Source: Marinobacter mobilis
GTDB lineage: Bacteria; Pseudomonadota; Gammaproteobacteria; Pseudomonadales; Oleiphilaceae
Length of the DNA: 64,000 bases
Direction: 5' to 3'
Assembly: GCF_900106945.1 (NCBI RefSeq)
Contig: NZ_FNNE01000004.1
Coordinates: 186,001-250,000, forward strand
Made by a program: the position numbers and the translations under genes. Of the stretch, positions 50,306 through 59,188 are shown piece by piece. The notes under the pieces are model-generated. The model was not told the DNA's origin. It did not search any database and saw only the letters and a program-made list of their open reading frames with translations. How positions within the stretch are numbered: position 1 is the first letter of the stretch; each line of letters begins with the position of its first letter.

Positions 50306-51799
50306 ATGTCCCAGGATGCGTCCGACGACCAGACACCAGCGGCAGCCGTCAGCCGTATCTCTGCCAGCCACCTGCTGGCGCTGGTGATGGGGCCTGTGCT
50401 GATGTTCGTGGTACTGGTCTTGCCGGCGCCGGAGGCGTTGTCTCCGGAGGCCTGGCGGCTGGTGGCGCTGGCGGCCTGGATGGTGATCTGGTGGATGACC
50501 GAAGCCGTGCCGGTGCCGGTTACTGCCTTGTTGCCCATTACCCTGATGCCGATGCTGGGCATTGCCGACCAGAAAGCGGTCGGTGCCAGTTATGGTAACC
50601 CGCTGGTTTTCCTGTTTCTGGGTGGCTTCCTGATTGCCGCGGCGATGCAGCGCTGGGGGCTGCACCGGCGGATTGCCCTGCGTATCGTCAAGGTGGTGGG
50701 CACGAGCCCCTCAGGCATCATCGCCGGTTTCATGCTGGCGACGGCGTTCCTGTCGATGTGGATCTCCAACACCGCCACCACGGTGATGATGTACGCGGTG
50801 GCGATGTCCATCGTCGAATTTGTCTCCAGCCGCACCAGCGACCGGGTCATGGCCCGTCGTTTTGGCATCGCCCTGTTACTCGGGGTCGCCTACAGCGCCT
50901 CGATCGGCGGCGTGGGGACCCTGATTGGCACTCCACCGAACACCCTGCTCGCCAGTTTTCTCAGCGACAGCTATGGCATCCGTATCGATTTTGGTACCTG
51001 GATGCTGGTCGGAATTCCGCTGGTGGCGATCATGCTGCCGCTGACCTGGCTGCTGTTGTGCCGGCTGGTGTTTCCGGTCAAAGGGCTGGACCTGGGGGGG
51101 GCCGGCAAACTGATCGATCAGGAACTGAGCGAACTGGGTCCGATGTCGAGGGGTGAAAAGATTGTGATGGTGGTGTTCCTGTGCACGGCGGGGTTGTGGA
51201 TTTTCCGCAGCCTGCTGGTTCAGTTCACCGGTCTGGCTGTCAGCGATACCTCGATTGCCCTGCTGGCTGCCACGATTCTGTTCGTGTTGCCGGCGTCGGT
51301 TGAGAAAGGTCAGTTCACGGTGGAGTGGTCGGCGGCAAAAATGGTGCCCTGGGGGGTGTTGCTGCTCTTCGGGGGCGGCCTGGCGCTGGCCGGTGCCTTC
51401 AAGTCCACCGGATTGGCGGAAGCGATCGGCCAGGGGGTAGGCGGGTTGTCCGGCGTATCCATCGGGTGGATCATTCTGGCGACCATTGCGGCGATTATCT
51501 TTCTCACTGAAATTACGTCCAATACCGCCACTACCGCGACCTTCCTGCCGATCCTGGGGGCTGTCGCGGTGGGGTTGGGCCAGAGCCCGTTAATGCTGGC
51601 GATCCCGGTCGCACTGTCGGCGTCCATGGCGTTCATGATGCCGGTGGCCACGCCGCCCAATGCCATTGTGTTTTCCTACGAAGATCTGCAGATCGCCGAC
51701 ATGATGAAGGCCGGGATATGGCTTAATCTGCTCACCGTTGCGCTGGTTTACCTGGCTATGTGGTCGCTGGTGCCGCTGGTGTTTGATCTTTCGTCCTAG
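50306..51799 (+). CDS. DASS-family sodium/dicarboxylate symporter (SLC13/CitT type)
   Basis: 497-aa inner-membrane transporter. Two SNT signatures of the DASS family are present (MWISNTATTVMMYAVAMSIV and LTEITSNTATTATFLPIL), which bind sodium and dicarboxylate. The start region SASHLLALVMGPVLMFVVLV begins the first helix. It probably imports succinate, malate, fumarate or citrate with Na+. The ATG at 50306 is the first in-frame Met and lies in a promoter region of about 150 bp divergent from the OmpA-like gene. Confidence 0.93.
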   Translation: MSQDASDDQTPAAAVSRISASHLLALVMGPVLMFVVLVLPAPEALSPEAWRLVALAAWMVIWWMTEAVPVPVTALLPITLMPMLGIADQKAVGASYGNPLVFLFLGGFLIAAAMQRWGLHRRIALRIVKVVGTSPSGIIAGFMLATAFLSMWISNTATTVMMYAVAMSIVEFVSSRTSDRVMARRFGIALLLGVAYSASIGGVGTLIGTPPNTLLASFLSDSYGIRIDFGTWMLVGIPLVAIMLPLTWLLLCRLVFPVKGLDLGGAGKLIDQELSELGPMSRGEKIVMVVFLCTAGLWIFRSLLVQFTGLAVSDTSIALLAATILFVLPASVEKGQFTVEWSAAKMVPWGVLLLFGGGLALAGAFKSTGLAEAIGQGVGGLSGVSIGWIILATIAAIIFLTEITSNTATTATFLPILGAVAVGLGQSPLMLAIPVALSASMAFMMPVATPPNAIVFSYEDLQIADMMKAGIWLNLLTVALVYLAMWSLVPLVFDLSS

Positions 51800-52007
51800 C
51801 CCGTTGCCCCGGGGCTCTGGCCAGGAAACGTACAAACTCTTACAAAAAGACGGCAAATCGCTGGTACATCTGCGACCCATCCGTTCTTAAACTTTGACTA
51901 TTCCCTCCTGTTGAAGTTGGCGGAACTGTGGCTATCACGTTGCTGTTGTCCTTGTTACCCAGTCTGCACCGGTTGTTTCCGGCGGCGGGCACTTGTGGGT
52001 GGGCCAA

Positions 52008-52751
52008 ATGAGCCTGACCATTGCCGCCCTTAGCCATATCGGTCGCTGTGCCACCAGTAACGGGGACACGGTGGGCTGGTGCCGGTCCAGTGACGGTCAC
52101 AGGTTGCTGGGTATCATCGCGGATGGCATACGTGGGGATGACGGCGGCGAAATCGCCAGCCGGATTGCCGTGGACACCCTGCTGGCGGTGCTCAAACCGG
52201 CGGTGGAACGGGGCGTGGCGGATGATGCCATTGCTGACCGGATCCAGGCGGTGCTGAACCTGGCCAATGAACGTATCGGCCATGCCCGCCGTGATCGCCC
52301 GGAACTGGATAACCTGGGGACCAGTGTGGTGGTGGCCTGGCTCCAGCGCGGACGGGCCTGGATTGCCCATATTGGGGATGCCCGCTGCTACTGGATGCAG
52401 GGTGAGCAACTGCAGCTGCAGACCCGCGACGATACGGTGGCCCAGCACATGATCGACGAGGGCTCGATCACCGAAGCCGAGCGCCAGCGGCTGCCGTTCC
52501 GCAAGGTTCTGAGTCGCGCTCTCGGGGTCTCACGGGACGCCGGCGCCAGCTATGTCGAGTTGACGCTGGAACCGGGTGAACGTCTGGTGTTGTGCTCAGC
52601 CGGACTGTTCGGGGCGGTGCCGGATCAGCACTGGCCAGAGCTGCTGACGTCACCTGGCTCCCTCGAAGAGCAGAGCCAGCGACTGCTTGACGCCAGCCTG
52701 GCGACTGCTGCCAGCGACAATGTATCGGTGATGATGATCCAGTTCTGCTGA
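52008..52751 (+). CDS. PP2C-type serine/threonine phosphatase
   Basis: 247-aa phosphatase of the PPM/PP2C family. Metal-binding motifs: RCATSNGDTVGW and LLGIIADGIRGDDGGEIASR (in place of the usual DGMGGH), then GTSVVVAWLQRGRAWIAHIG with GDARCYWMQ, and a C-terminal SDNVSVMMIQF. This is the Stp1-like bacterial group that opposes Ser/Thr kinases, often in type VI secretion or stress control. No kinase is in this window. Confidence 0.88.
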   Translation: MSLTIAALSHIGRCATSNGDTVGWCRSSDGHRLLGIIADGIRGDDGGEIASRIAVDTLLAVLKPAVERGVADDAIADRIQAVLNLANERIGHARRDRPELDNLGTSVVVAWLQRGRAWIAHIGDARCYWMQGEQLQLQTRDDTVAQHMIDEGSITEAERQRLPFRKVLSRALGVSRDAGASYVELTLEPGERLVLCSAGLFGAVPDQHWPELLTSPGSLEEQSQRLLDASLATAASDNVSVMMIQFC

Positions 52752-52826
52752 TTCGCCAGGCGGGTTTCCAAATAAAATCGCGGGGCGGAAGACGCATCCC
52801 ACCCCGCACCCCTGAACAGCCAGAGG

Positions 52827-54035
52827 TCAGAACTTCGCGCCCAGGGTCAGCCAGAGCTTGTTGGTATCGACCTTGCCAGCCGCATCGTCACCGGCCATGT
52901 AGGCTGCATACTTTATGCCCCCGTAATAGGTCTGGCCAAAGCCACGGTTGTAGGCCACATCCACTTCGCTCCCCAGGTCATCAACCCCGGCGCTGTCGTC
53001 ATCGGCGCTGAAGTCGTGATAGGCCAGAACCCATTTACCACCGGCAAGTGCGCCACTGGCGCTGACCATGAGGTCCTGCAGGCCGCTGTCTGGCGTGGCC
53101 AGGAACTGGTCGGCCCAGCCATTGAAGGCATGCAGCGTGGCCAGCGGGGTGGAGAAACCGTAGCTGCCATCATCGGAGCCCAGCACTTCGTAGGCCAGAG
53201 ACAGGGTAATACCCCGGACATTCACCCCGGCGAGGGCCTTGTAGTAATCGGCCTCGGCCTCGCTGCCGCCGCTGTCAGCCTCTTGGCTGGCGTATTCCAG
53301 TTCGTAGAGCACGCCGATACTGTCCAGATCGGTCTGGCCGGCAAACCTCAGGCCGTAGGTATCGAGGCCGTTATCGGTGTTGTTGTCCAGCTCCAGCAGG
53401 TAGGCGTAGCCGGTGACCGTGCCAAACGGCAAGGCGTAGCTGGCGTGCACCAGGTTGTCCTTCGCGGTCTGGTCTTTGGCCTCGGCGAAGATTCGGTTGT
53501 GCTGGCTGATGTAGGCGTAGTCGATGCTCAGGTCGCCGAGTGCATAGCCCAGACGGCCACCATCGAAGGTCTGGCGGTCCTGGCGCCAGCCGACAGCACC
53601 AATGAAGCGCTGATTGTCGAAGGCGATGACCTGGCGTCCGCCTCTGGCGGTGAATCCGTCGCGGCTGTAGTTCAGGAATGCCTGGTCGACTTCCGTGGTT
53701 TCCGGGTCTGCAATGACCGAGTGCCCGGTGTTGTTCCCCAGGGTGTCGTTGTAGCTGTCGACCCCGGCGACCACCCGCGAATCTTCAAACTCCAGTACCC
53801 CACTCAGGCCATGGTAACTGCCGGTCTTGTAGCCAAGCCGCGAGCGCAGCGTCAGCCCGTCGGCATCCCTGAGGGGGTTGTCCTGGTCAACCTGCTCATA
53901 CCGCAGCCGGAAATCACCATAGGTGCTGCCATCGGTGAAGGCCTGGGTGAACTCACTGGTTTGCGCATGGGCCCCGGCGCCCAGCAAGGTGGTGCTGAGT
54001 AACAGGCCGGTCTGTCTGAGGGTGAAACGTGTCAT
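52827..54035 (-). CDS. outer-membrane porin (alginate-export-like / OprD-like barrel)
   Basis: 402-aa outer-membrane porin with a signal peptide (LLLSTTLLGAGAHAQ). Many amphipathic beta strands follow, such as DFRLRYEQVDQDNPLRDADG, LTLRSRLGYKTGSYHGLSGV and the C-terminal KLWLTLGAKF, which ends in Phe. This matches proteins annotated as alginate-export family. I start at 54035. It lies convergent to the PP2C gene and divergent from the long intergenic region. Confidence 0.84.
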   Translation of the reverse strand: MTRFTLRQTGLLLSTTLLGAGAHAQTSEFTQAFTDGSTYGDFRLRYEQVDQDNPLRDADGLTLRSRLGYKTGSYHGLSGVLEFEDSRVVAGVDSYNDTLGNNTGHSVIADPETTEVDQAFLNYSRDGFTARGGRQVIAFDNQRFIGAVGWRQDRQTFDGGRLGYALGDLSIDYAYISQHNRIFAEAKDQTAKDNLVHASYALPFGTVTGYAYLLELDNNTDNGLDTYGLRFAGQTDLDSIGVLYELEYASQEADSGGSEAEADYYKALAGVNVRGITLSLAYEVLGSDDGSYGFSTPLATLHAFNGWADQFLATPDSGLQDLMVSASGALAGGKWVLAYHDFSADDDSAGVDDLGSEVDVAYNRGFGQTYYGGIKYAAYMAGDDAAGKVDTNKLWLTLGAKF

Positions 54036-54541
54036 ACGGTATCTCCTGAATCTCAATGGTTTGTCGTCGCACAAGTTCGTTAGCGTTCAAGAGCAGGGTG
54101 GTGCGTGCTTTCCGCCGGCTGTTGTCGTTATTCGAGGCAAAAAAAAACGCCTACCGCGCCAGGACTAGCTGGCTTGATAAGCGTCTTTGCTCTTGTTGAC
54201 CGTTGCACCGGCGCAGGGAGTTGCCGTAACCCCGGTACGCTGGCGGAATGAGACTACGCACGGAGCGTGCCAAAACTGCGTAGGTTTTCTAACTGTTTGT
54301 AAGATAAGAAAATATTTAACAAGCACCAGTTTGGCGCAGGGGGCGGATGATCGATTATGTTGCAAATCAGTTGGTTGCACGCCTTGAAAGTGAGCAGGCC
54401 GAAACCCTGATTTGAGTATGCAGTATGCCTGAGGGTCGGCTAGGCTAAGTTTCAGGGCCCGGCTCTGGCGGTACCGGTACCCATGAGACAGCAGGGAACC
54501 TGCGAGCAACGTCAGGGCAAGTTAGGGAAAAGGTACGTCAA
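54036..54541. other. 506-bp intergenic region with hairpins
   Basis: No gene is supported. CTACGCA (54254-54260) and TGCGTAG (54277-54283) form a hairpin followed by GTTTTCT, a possible terminator or end of a small RNA. GGTACCGGTACC (54470-54481) is a perfect palindrome. AT-rich stretches around 54300 may be promoters. The region should hold both the porin promoter (minus) and the lipoprotein promoter (plus). Confidence 0.5.
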
Positions 54542-56179
54542 ATGAACATTCAACCGGTTCGGATCTGCCTCTTTGTGTCTGCGCTACTTCTTGTCACCGC
54601 CTGTGGCGGTGGTGGCTCGTCAGGGACTGTGGTCACCAGTACCAGCCCGCCTGCGGACGCCACGGGTGTGGCCCGGTCAGCGGTCGTGAGCGCAACCTTC
54701 AACAGGGACGTGCTGACTGCCAGCGTCGACGACGCCAGTTTCACTGTGGCGACCCCCGGGGGGGCGGTGGCTGGCACGGTCAGTTTTGATGGGAATACCA
54801 ACGTGGCCACGTTCACCCCGCAGGCGGCATTACCGATGATGGCAAGGCACACGGCGACCTTGGCCCGGACCATTGCTGATCTGGATGGCAATACCTTGTC
54901 AGAGGCGTACAGCTGGTCGTTCACGACCGTGGATGGTCAGTGGCAGGGTGAAACGGTCATCGAGTCGTCCAATGAGGACGCTGGGTTTCCCCAGGTGGCG
55001 CTGGACGCTGCCGGGAATGCCCTGGCTGTCTGGGTTCAGGACGATGGCGTGCGCACCAACCTCTGGGCGAACTATTACGACGTCGAGTTTGGCTGGGGCA
55101 CGCCGGTCAAACTCGAGAATCTGGATGCGGGCAATGCCAGCAAGCCCCATGTGGCCATGGATGGCCAGGGTAATGGGCTGGCGGTGTGGGTGCAGAATGA
55201 TGGCACCTGGAACAATATCCGCGCCAGCCGATTTGAACTCATGACGCAAACCTGGGACGCCCCGACGTTGCTGGAAGTCAGCAATGTTGCCAATGCCCAT
55301 TCGCCACAGGTTGCGATGGACCGCAGTGGCAACGGGATTGCCGTGTGGTACCAGGACAATGGCATTCGCAACAACGTGTATGCGAGCTATTTCCAGGCCG
55401 GGAGCGGATGGGGCAGTGCCGAGGTTATTGATGCCAACATCGCCGGCACCCTGAATCCCCGTCTGGCCATGAACCAGCAAGGGGATGCGGTGGTGGTCTG
55501 GAAACAGTTCAATGCGGGCTTCACTCGCTATGACATCTGGTCGAATCGTTATGATGTGGGCAGCGGATGGCAGGTCGCTGAGCAGATCGAGTTCAGCAAT
55601 ATGGACGCCGGGGGCGCTGACGTGGCCCTGTCTGATAACGGGTTTGCCGTTGCCGCCTGGGCCCAGGACGACGGCACCCGAAACAATATCTGGGCCAGCC
55701 GCTACGACCCGGATTCGGGGTGGGGCAGCGCAAGCCTGCTTGAAAATGAGAATTTCGGCGGTGCAGGGAGCCCGCAGGCAACCATGGATGCCGCTGGCAA
55801 CGCTCTGGTGGTGTGGTTCCAGATGGATGCCAGCCGCCAGAATGTCTGGGCGAACCGCTACAGTGCCGGGGCTGGATGGGGCAGTGCAGACATCATCGAA
55901 ACCAACAGCACGGGCAATGCGCTCGATGCCCGGGTGGCCCTGGATACCAATGGCAACGGTATGGCGGTGTGGTACCAGGACGACGGTGGTCTGAACAACG
56001 TCTGGGCCAACCGCTTTCTGGCCGGCACCGGCTGGTCCGGGCCGGAACGGATCGAATCCAGTGACCTTGGCCATGCCAGTCTGGTGGATGTGGCGACAGG
56101 CCTCAACAGCAGTGTGCTGGCCATCTGGCAACAGAACGATGGGTTGCGCAACAGTATCCTCGTCAACCGGTTTGAATAA
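54542..56179 (+). CDS. surface lipoprotein with Ig-like (Big_5) domain and seven repeats
   Basis: 545-aa lipoprotein (lipobox LLVTACGGG, Cys21). Residues 25-125 form a Big_5-type Ig domain (SPPADATGVARSAVVSATFN, VDGQWQG-type linker). From about residue 135 come seven or eight repeats of about 55-58 aa with a pattern like VALDAAGNALAVWVQDDGV followed by NLWANYYD and GWGTP, consistent with a beta-propeller or similar repeat fold. It is probably exposed on the cell surface. Adjacent to an NMT1-GGDEF gene 170 bp downstream, no clear link. Confidence 0.8.
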   Translation: MNIQPVRICLFVSALLLVTACGGGGSSGTVVTSTSPPADATGVARSAVVSATFNRDVLTASVDDASFTVATPGGAVAGTVSFDGNTNVATFTPQAALPMMARHTATLARTIADLDGNTLSEAYSWSFTTVDGQWQGETVIESSNEDAGFPQVALDAAGNALAVWVQDDGVRTNLWANYYDVEFGWGTPVKLENLDAGNASKPHVAMDGQGNGLAVWVQNDGTWNNIRASRFELMTQTWDAPTLLEVSNVANAHSPQVAMDRSGNGIAVWYQDNGIRNNVYASYFQAGSGWGSAEVIDANIAGTLNPRLAMNQQGDAVVVWKQFNAGFTRYDIWSNRYDVGSGWQVAEQIEFSNMDAGGADVALSDNGFAVAAWAQDDGTRNNIWASRYDPDSGWGSASLLENENFGGAGSPQATMDAAGNALVVWFQMDASRQNVWANRYSAGAGWGSADIIETNSTGNALDARVALDTNGNGMAVWYQDDGGLNNVWANRFLAGTGWSGPERIESSDLGHASLVDVATGLNSSVLAIWQQNDGLRNSILVNRFE

Positions 56180-56350
56180 CGGATCCGGATTCGCCGGAAT
56201 GCGCACTCCGGTGCGTTTCCTGGTCTCAGGATCTGTCTGAACTCGGCCGGCCATGTGCCGGGCGGCGGGCACTTCTGCTCCCGCTGACCTAGACTGGCCA
56301 TTAGAGGTTGTTTGAATCAGCGAGCCCGGTGGTTCCGTGATGTACGAGTC

Positions 56351-57967
56351 ATGAAAAAAGTATTACTGGCCGGTATCTGGATGTGCTCAATGCTGTCGCT
56401 GGCAGGGTTGCCGGTGATAGCCAGAGGCGAATCCGTAACGCTGCAGCTGCGCTGGTTGCACCAGTTCCAGTTTGCCGGCTACTACATGGCGCAGGAAAAG
56501 GGCTTCTACAGCGATGCGGGGCTGGAGGTTTCGTTGCTGGAAGGCGGGCCGCAGGCGCAAAGGCCCATTGATGATGTACTCAGCGGCCAGGTGGATTTTG
56601 CGGTCACCGGATCCGGGGTGGTAATCGAGCGGATGGCCGGTCAGCCGGTGGTGGCACTGGCGGCGATCATGCAAACCTCGCCCATAGTCTGGATTACCCG
56701 GGCGGATGCTGGCATCCGGTCACCTCGTGACCTGCTGGGGCGCAGGGTCATGGTGCTGCCGCCGCCTGAAAGTGCGGAACTGCTGACGGTGTTCCTGCGA
56801 GAGGGCTTGCCGCTGGATGCCCTGGAGCTGGTGCCCACCAGTTATCAGCTTGATGACCTGATTGAAGGCAGGGTTGACGCCTTCGATGGCTACATTTCGA
56901 ACGAACCCTACGCCCTGGAGCAGCAGGGTGTCGACTATTTCCTGATCGACCCCCGTGATTACGGCATCAACTTCTACAACGACGTACTGGTGACCAGCGA
57001 AGCGTTGACTGAACGCAATCCCGGCCTGGTGCAACGGTTTACCGATGCCAGCCTGCGGGGCTGGGAGTATGCATTATCCCATCAGGAAGAAACCATCGCC
57101 CTGATCCAGCAGCAATACGCACCGGAGAAGAGCCTGGAGCATCTGCGTTACGAGGCCGACATCATCCATCAACTGGTCATGCCAGAGCTGATTCAGGTCG
57201 GTCACATGAACCCCCATCGCTGGCAGTTTATTGCTGACAGCTACCGGGAGCTGGGGATGACTGAGGGTGACGGGACACTTGAAGGCTTCCTGTTTGAACC
57301 GTTGCAGCGTGTCGATTACCGGATTGCCGTGCTGGTGGCGCTGGCCAGCCTGTGCCTGTTGGTGGTGGGGGGATTTTTCCTGGTCCGTTTCAAGCAATTA
57401 TCCTCGGCCCTGCAGGACAGTAATAAACGGCTGGAAGTCCTCGCCACGACCGACATGCTGACCGCGGTCAGTAATCGCCACGGTTTCTTCACCCAGGCCC
57501 GCCAGGCGCTGAGCCAAGCCCGCCGCTCCGGAGAGCCGGTTTCCCTGCTGATGCTGGACATCGACCTGTTCAAAAACATCAATGACCAGTACGGTCACGC
57601 CGCTGGTGACTCGGCCCTGCGGGCCTTCGGTGAACAACTGACTGAACTCGGACGCGAGCACGATGTGGTTGGCCGTCTCGGTGGCGAAGAGTTCGCCATG
57701 CTATTGGTGGATTGTGACGGCCAACGGGCGCGGCAGGTGGCCGAACGACTGTTGCAGAAAGTGGGGAGCCTTTCCATTGAGGTGCCGGACCGGGATCATC
57801 GCTTTGGCTTTACCACCAGCGTTGGCCTGGTTGAGGTGGATGACTCGCTGGAGGTTGAAGGCGCCCTGGAAGCTGCGCAATCGCTGGCCGACCGGGCTCT
57901 GTATCAGGCCAAGCATCTCGGCCGGAACCGGGTCGAAATCGCCGCAACGGGAATCGGTATGCCGTGA
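56351..57967 (+). CDS. NMT1/THI5-like periplasmic sensor diguanylate cyclase
   Basis: 538-aa membrane protein. After a signal/first helix, residues 28-330 form an NMT1/THI5-type ligand-binding domain (LRWLHQFQFAGYYMAQEKGF, EGGPQAQRPIDDVLSGQVDF). A transmembrane helix follows at about 333-355 (AVLVALASLCLLVVGGFFLV). The C-terminal GGDEF domain is active-type: RLGGEEFAMLL with an inhibition site RxxD (REHD) five residues before. It should make c-di-GMP in response to a periplasmic ligand, perhaps a pyrimidine or similar. Confidence 0.93.
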   Translation: MKKVLLAGIWMCSMLSLAGLPVIARGESVTLQLRWLHQFQFAGYYMAQEKGFYSDAGLEVSLLEGGPQAQRPIDDVLSGQVDFAVTGSGVVIERMAGQPVVALAAIMQTSPIVWITRADAGIRSPRDLLGRRVMVLPPPESAELLTVFLREGLPLDALELVPTSYQLDDLIEGRVDAFDGYISNEPYALEQQGVDYFLIDPRDYGINFYNDVLVTSEALTERNPGLVQRFTDASLRGWEYALSHQEETIALIQQQYAPEKSLEHLRYEADIIHQLVMPELIQVGHMNPHRWQFIADSYRELGMTEGDGTLEGFLFEPLQRVDYRIAVLVALASLCLLVVGGFFLVRFKQLSSALQDSNKRLEVLATTDMLTAVSNRHGFFTQARQALSQARRSGEPVSLLMLDIDLFKNINDQYGHAAGDSALRAFGEQLTELGREHDVVGRLGGEEFAMLLVDCDGQRARQVAERLLQKVGSLSIEVPDRDHRFGFTTSVGLVEVDDSLEVEGALEAAQSLADRALYQAKHLGRNRVEIAATGIGMP

Positions 57968-58062
57968 GCCAGCGCCCCTGAAAGTGGCAAACGGGTCTAT
58001 GCTTTATCTATGGGCGAACACCTGTCGCGACTACCTGAAGAGCGAACCTCGGGGAGGGCATC

Positions 58063-58281
58063 ATGTTGCTGGCTGAACATTCCACCGGCCATCTGGTCGA
58101 AATTCTGGATCTGGGCGCACTGTTCAATCCGTTCGAGAGCCGGGTCACCGGCTGCCTGCACTTTGGCGAGGAAGCCCAGGACCCGGAGCCCTACGAAAAG
58201 GAAAAACTGATGTTCCCCTCCGGCGAAGCGCTGCCCCGATGCTGGGTGGACGCCGATTACCGCACCTCGAGGGGGGCGTGA
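58063..58281 (+). CDS. conserved short protein (pseudomonad-type hypothetical)
   Basis: 72-aa protein with the pattern LVEILDLGALFNPFESRVTG and LMFPSGEALPRCWVDADYR that is conserved in pseudomonads and relatives. It has no assigned function and is sometimes wrongly labelled acetyltransferase. The ATG at 58063 follows GGGAGGGC. Confidence 0.8.
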   Translation: MLLAEHSTGHLVEILDLGALFNPFESRVTGCLHFGEEAQDPEPYEKEKLMFPSGEALPRCWVDADYRTSRGA

Positions 58282-58321
58282 GAAAGGGGAGTGAAGCGTG
58301 AAAGGCTCCGGTCAGCGGGCT

Positions 58322-59188
58322 CTACATGCCGGCGGCCGTGCTCGCACTGCCCTTGCTGTCCGTACTCTCAAAAATCTTGTCTGCGGAGGCGGCCACAAAG
58401 CCGCCGTACAGCTCGCCATTCGCCGTCGGATAACGCTTGGCAAACTCGTAGAAACAGCTGGGGATGACCGCGGTGCGATCACTGAACACCACCTCGGCCC
58501 GGTCTGCCATGGTTGAGGACTGCTCCAGCAGGTCTTCAGGGGAGCCCTTGATGTCTCCCCCCGCACTGTTCACCGCAAACCCTTCTGCCTTCAGCACCGC
58601 ATTAATGGCCGCCACCGAATCAAACCCGGTCAGGCGGTTGATGTTGACCGTGAAGTGGTTGGCCCGGTAACCCCAGGCTGCGACCCAGGCCGCGTATTCA
58701 CTTTCTTTCAGCAGCTGTTGGTAGGTGGCGTAATCCACTTGCCAGTGAGTGCCTGAGTACAGAAAATCGCTGGCGCTGACCGCCTCTGCGGGGACCTGAT
58801 CCACCAGACCCCGGACGATGGTCTGCAGTTGCGGGGAACACTGATCAACCAGCAATTCCGAGATGAACACCTTCGGGGCCGTCGGGTCCGGGTGTTCGTA
58901 GTGGCGGGCGTAAAGTTTCTTGGCCTCGAAGTGGTATTCACCGCCTTCGTGGTAGCCCAGGGCGAGAAAGTGGGCCGCCAGTCGCCCGAGGCCGACTTTG
59001 TCCAGATTGAAGGTGCGCAGGGCAATATGATCGTTGACGATGTCCCCGTCCTGGCGGGCTCCCAGAATCTGGTGAATCCGGTCAGCCGACGGGGTGACCG
59101 CACGGTAGTTGTCCCACAGGTGCTGGAACAGGGCCTGACGGTCGGAGTGGGTATCGGGGTGAATATCAGGATGCCTGTCAGAGTGCAT
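58322..59188 (-). CDS. DUF1338-family (2-oxoadipate dioxygenase/decarboxylase-like) protein
   Basis: 288-aa non-heme iron enzyme of the DUF1338 family; characterised members convert 2-oxoadipate to 2-hydroxyglutarate in lysine breakdown. Probable metal ligands are the His in NDHIALRTFNLDKVG, a His in GYRANHFTVNINRLTG and the Glu in SCFYEFAKRYP. I start at 59188; a Pro/His-rich extension upstream is improbable. The gene overlaps the AstA gene end by 11 bp, so translation is probably coupled. The protein is shorter than the P. putida HglS. Confidence 0.8.
   Translation of the reverse strand: MHSDRHPDIHPDTHSDRQALFQHLWDNYRAVTPSADRIHQILGARQDGDIVNDHIALRTFNLDKVGLGRLAAHFLALGYHEGGEYHFEAKKLYARHYEHPDPTAPKVFISELLVDQCSPQLQTIVRGLVDQVPAEAVSASDFLYSGTHWQVDYATYQQLLKESEYAAWVAAWGYRANHFTVNINRLTGFDSVAAINAVLKAEGFAVNSAGGDIKGSPEDLLEQSSTMADRAEVVFSDRTAVIPSCFYEFAKRYPTANGELYGGFVAASADKIFESTDSKGSASTAAGM

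Noticed and set aside
54180..54300. c-di-GMP or other known riboswitch before the repeat lipoprotein
   Set aside because: The conserved blocks of the common classes were not found; only a simple hairpin is visible.
54899..56272. 457-codon open frame on the minus strand of the repeat lipoprotein
   Set aside because: Shadow frame created by GC-rich repeats; no signal peptide, motif or ribosome-binding site.
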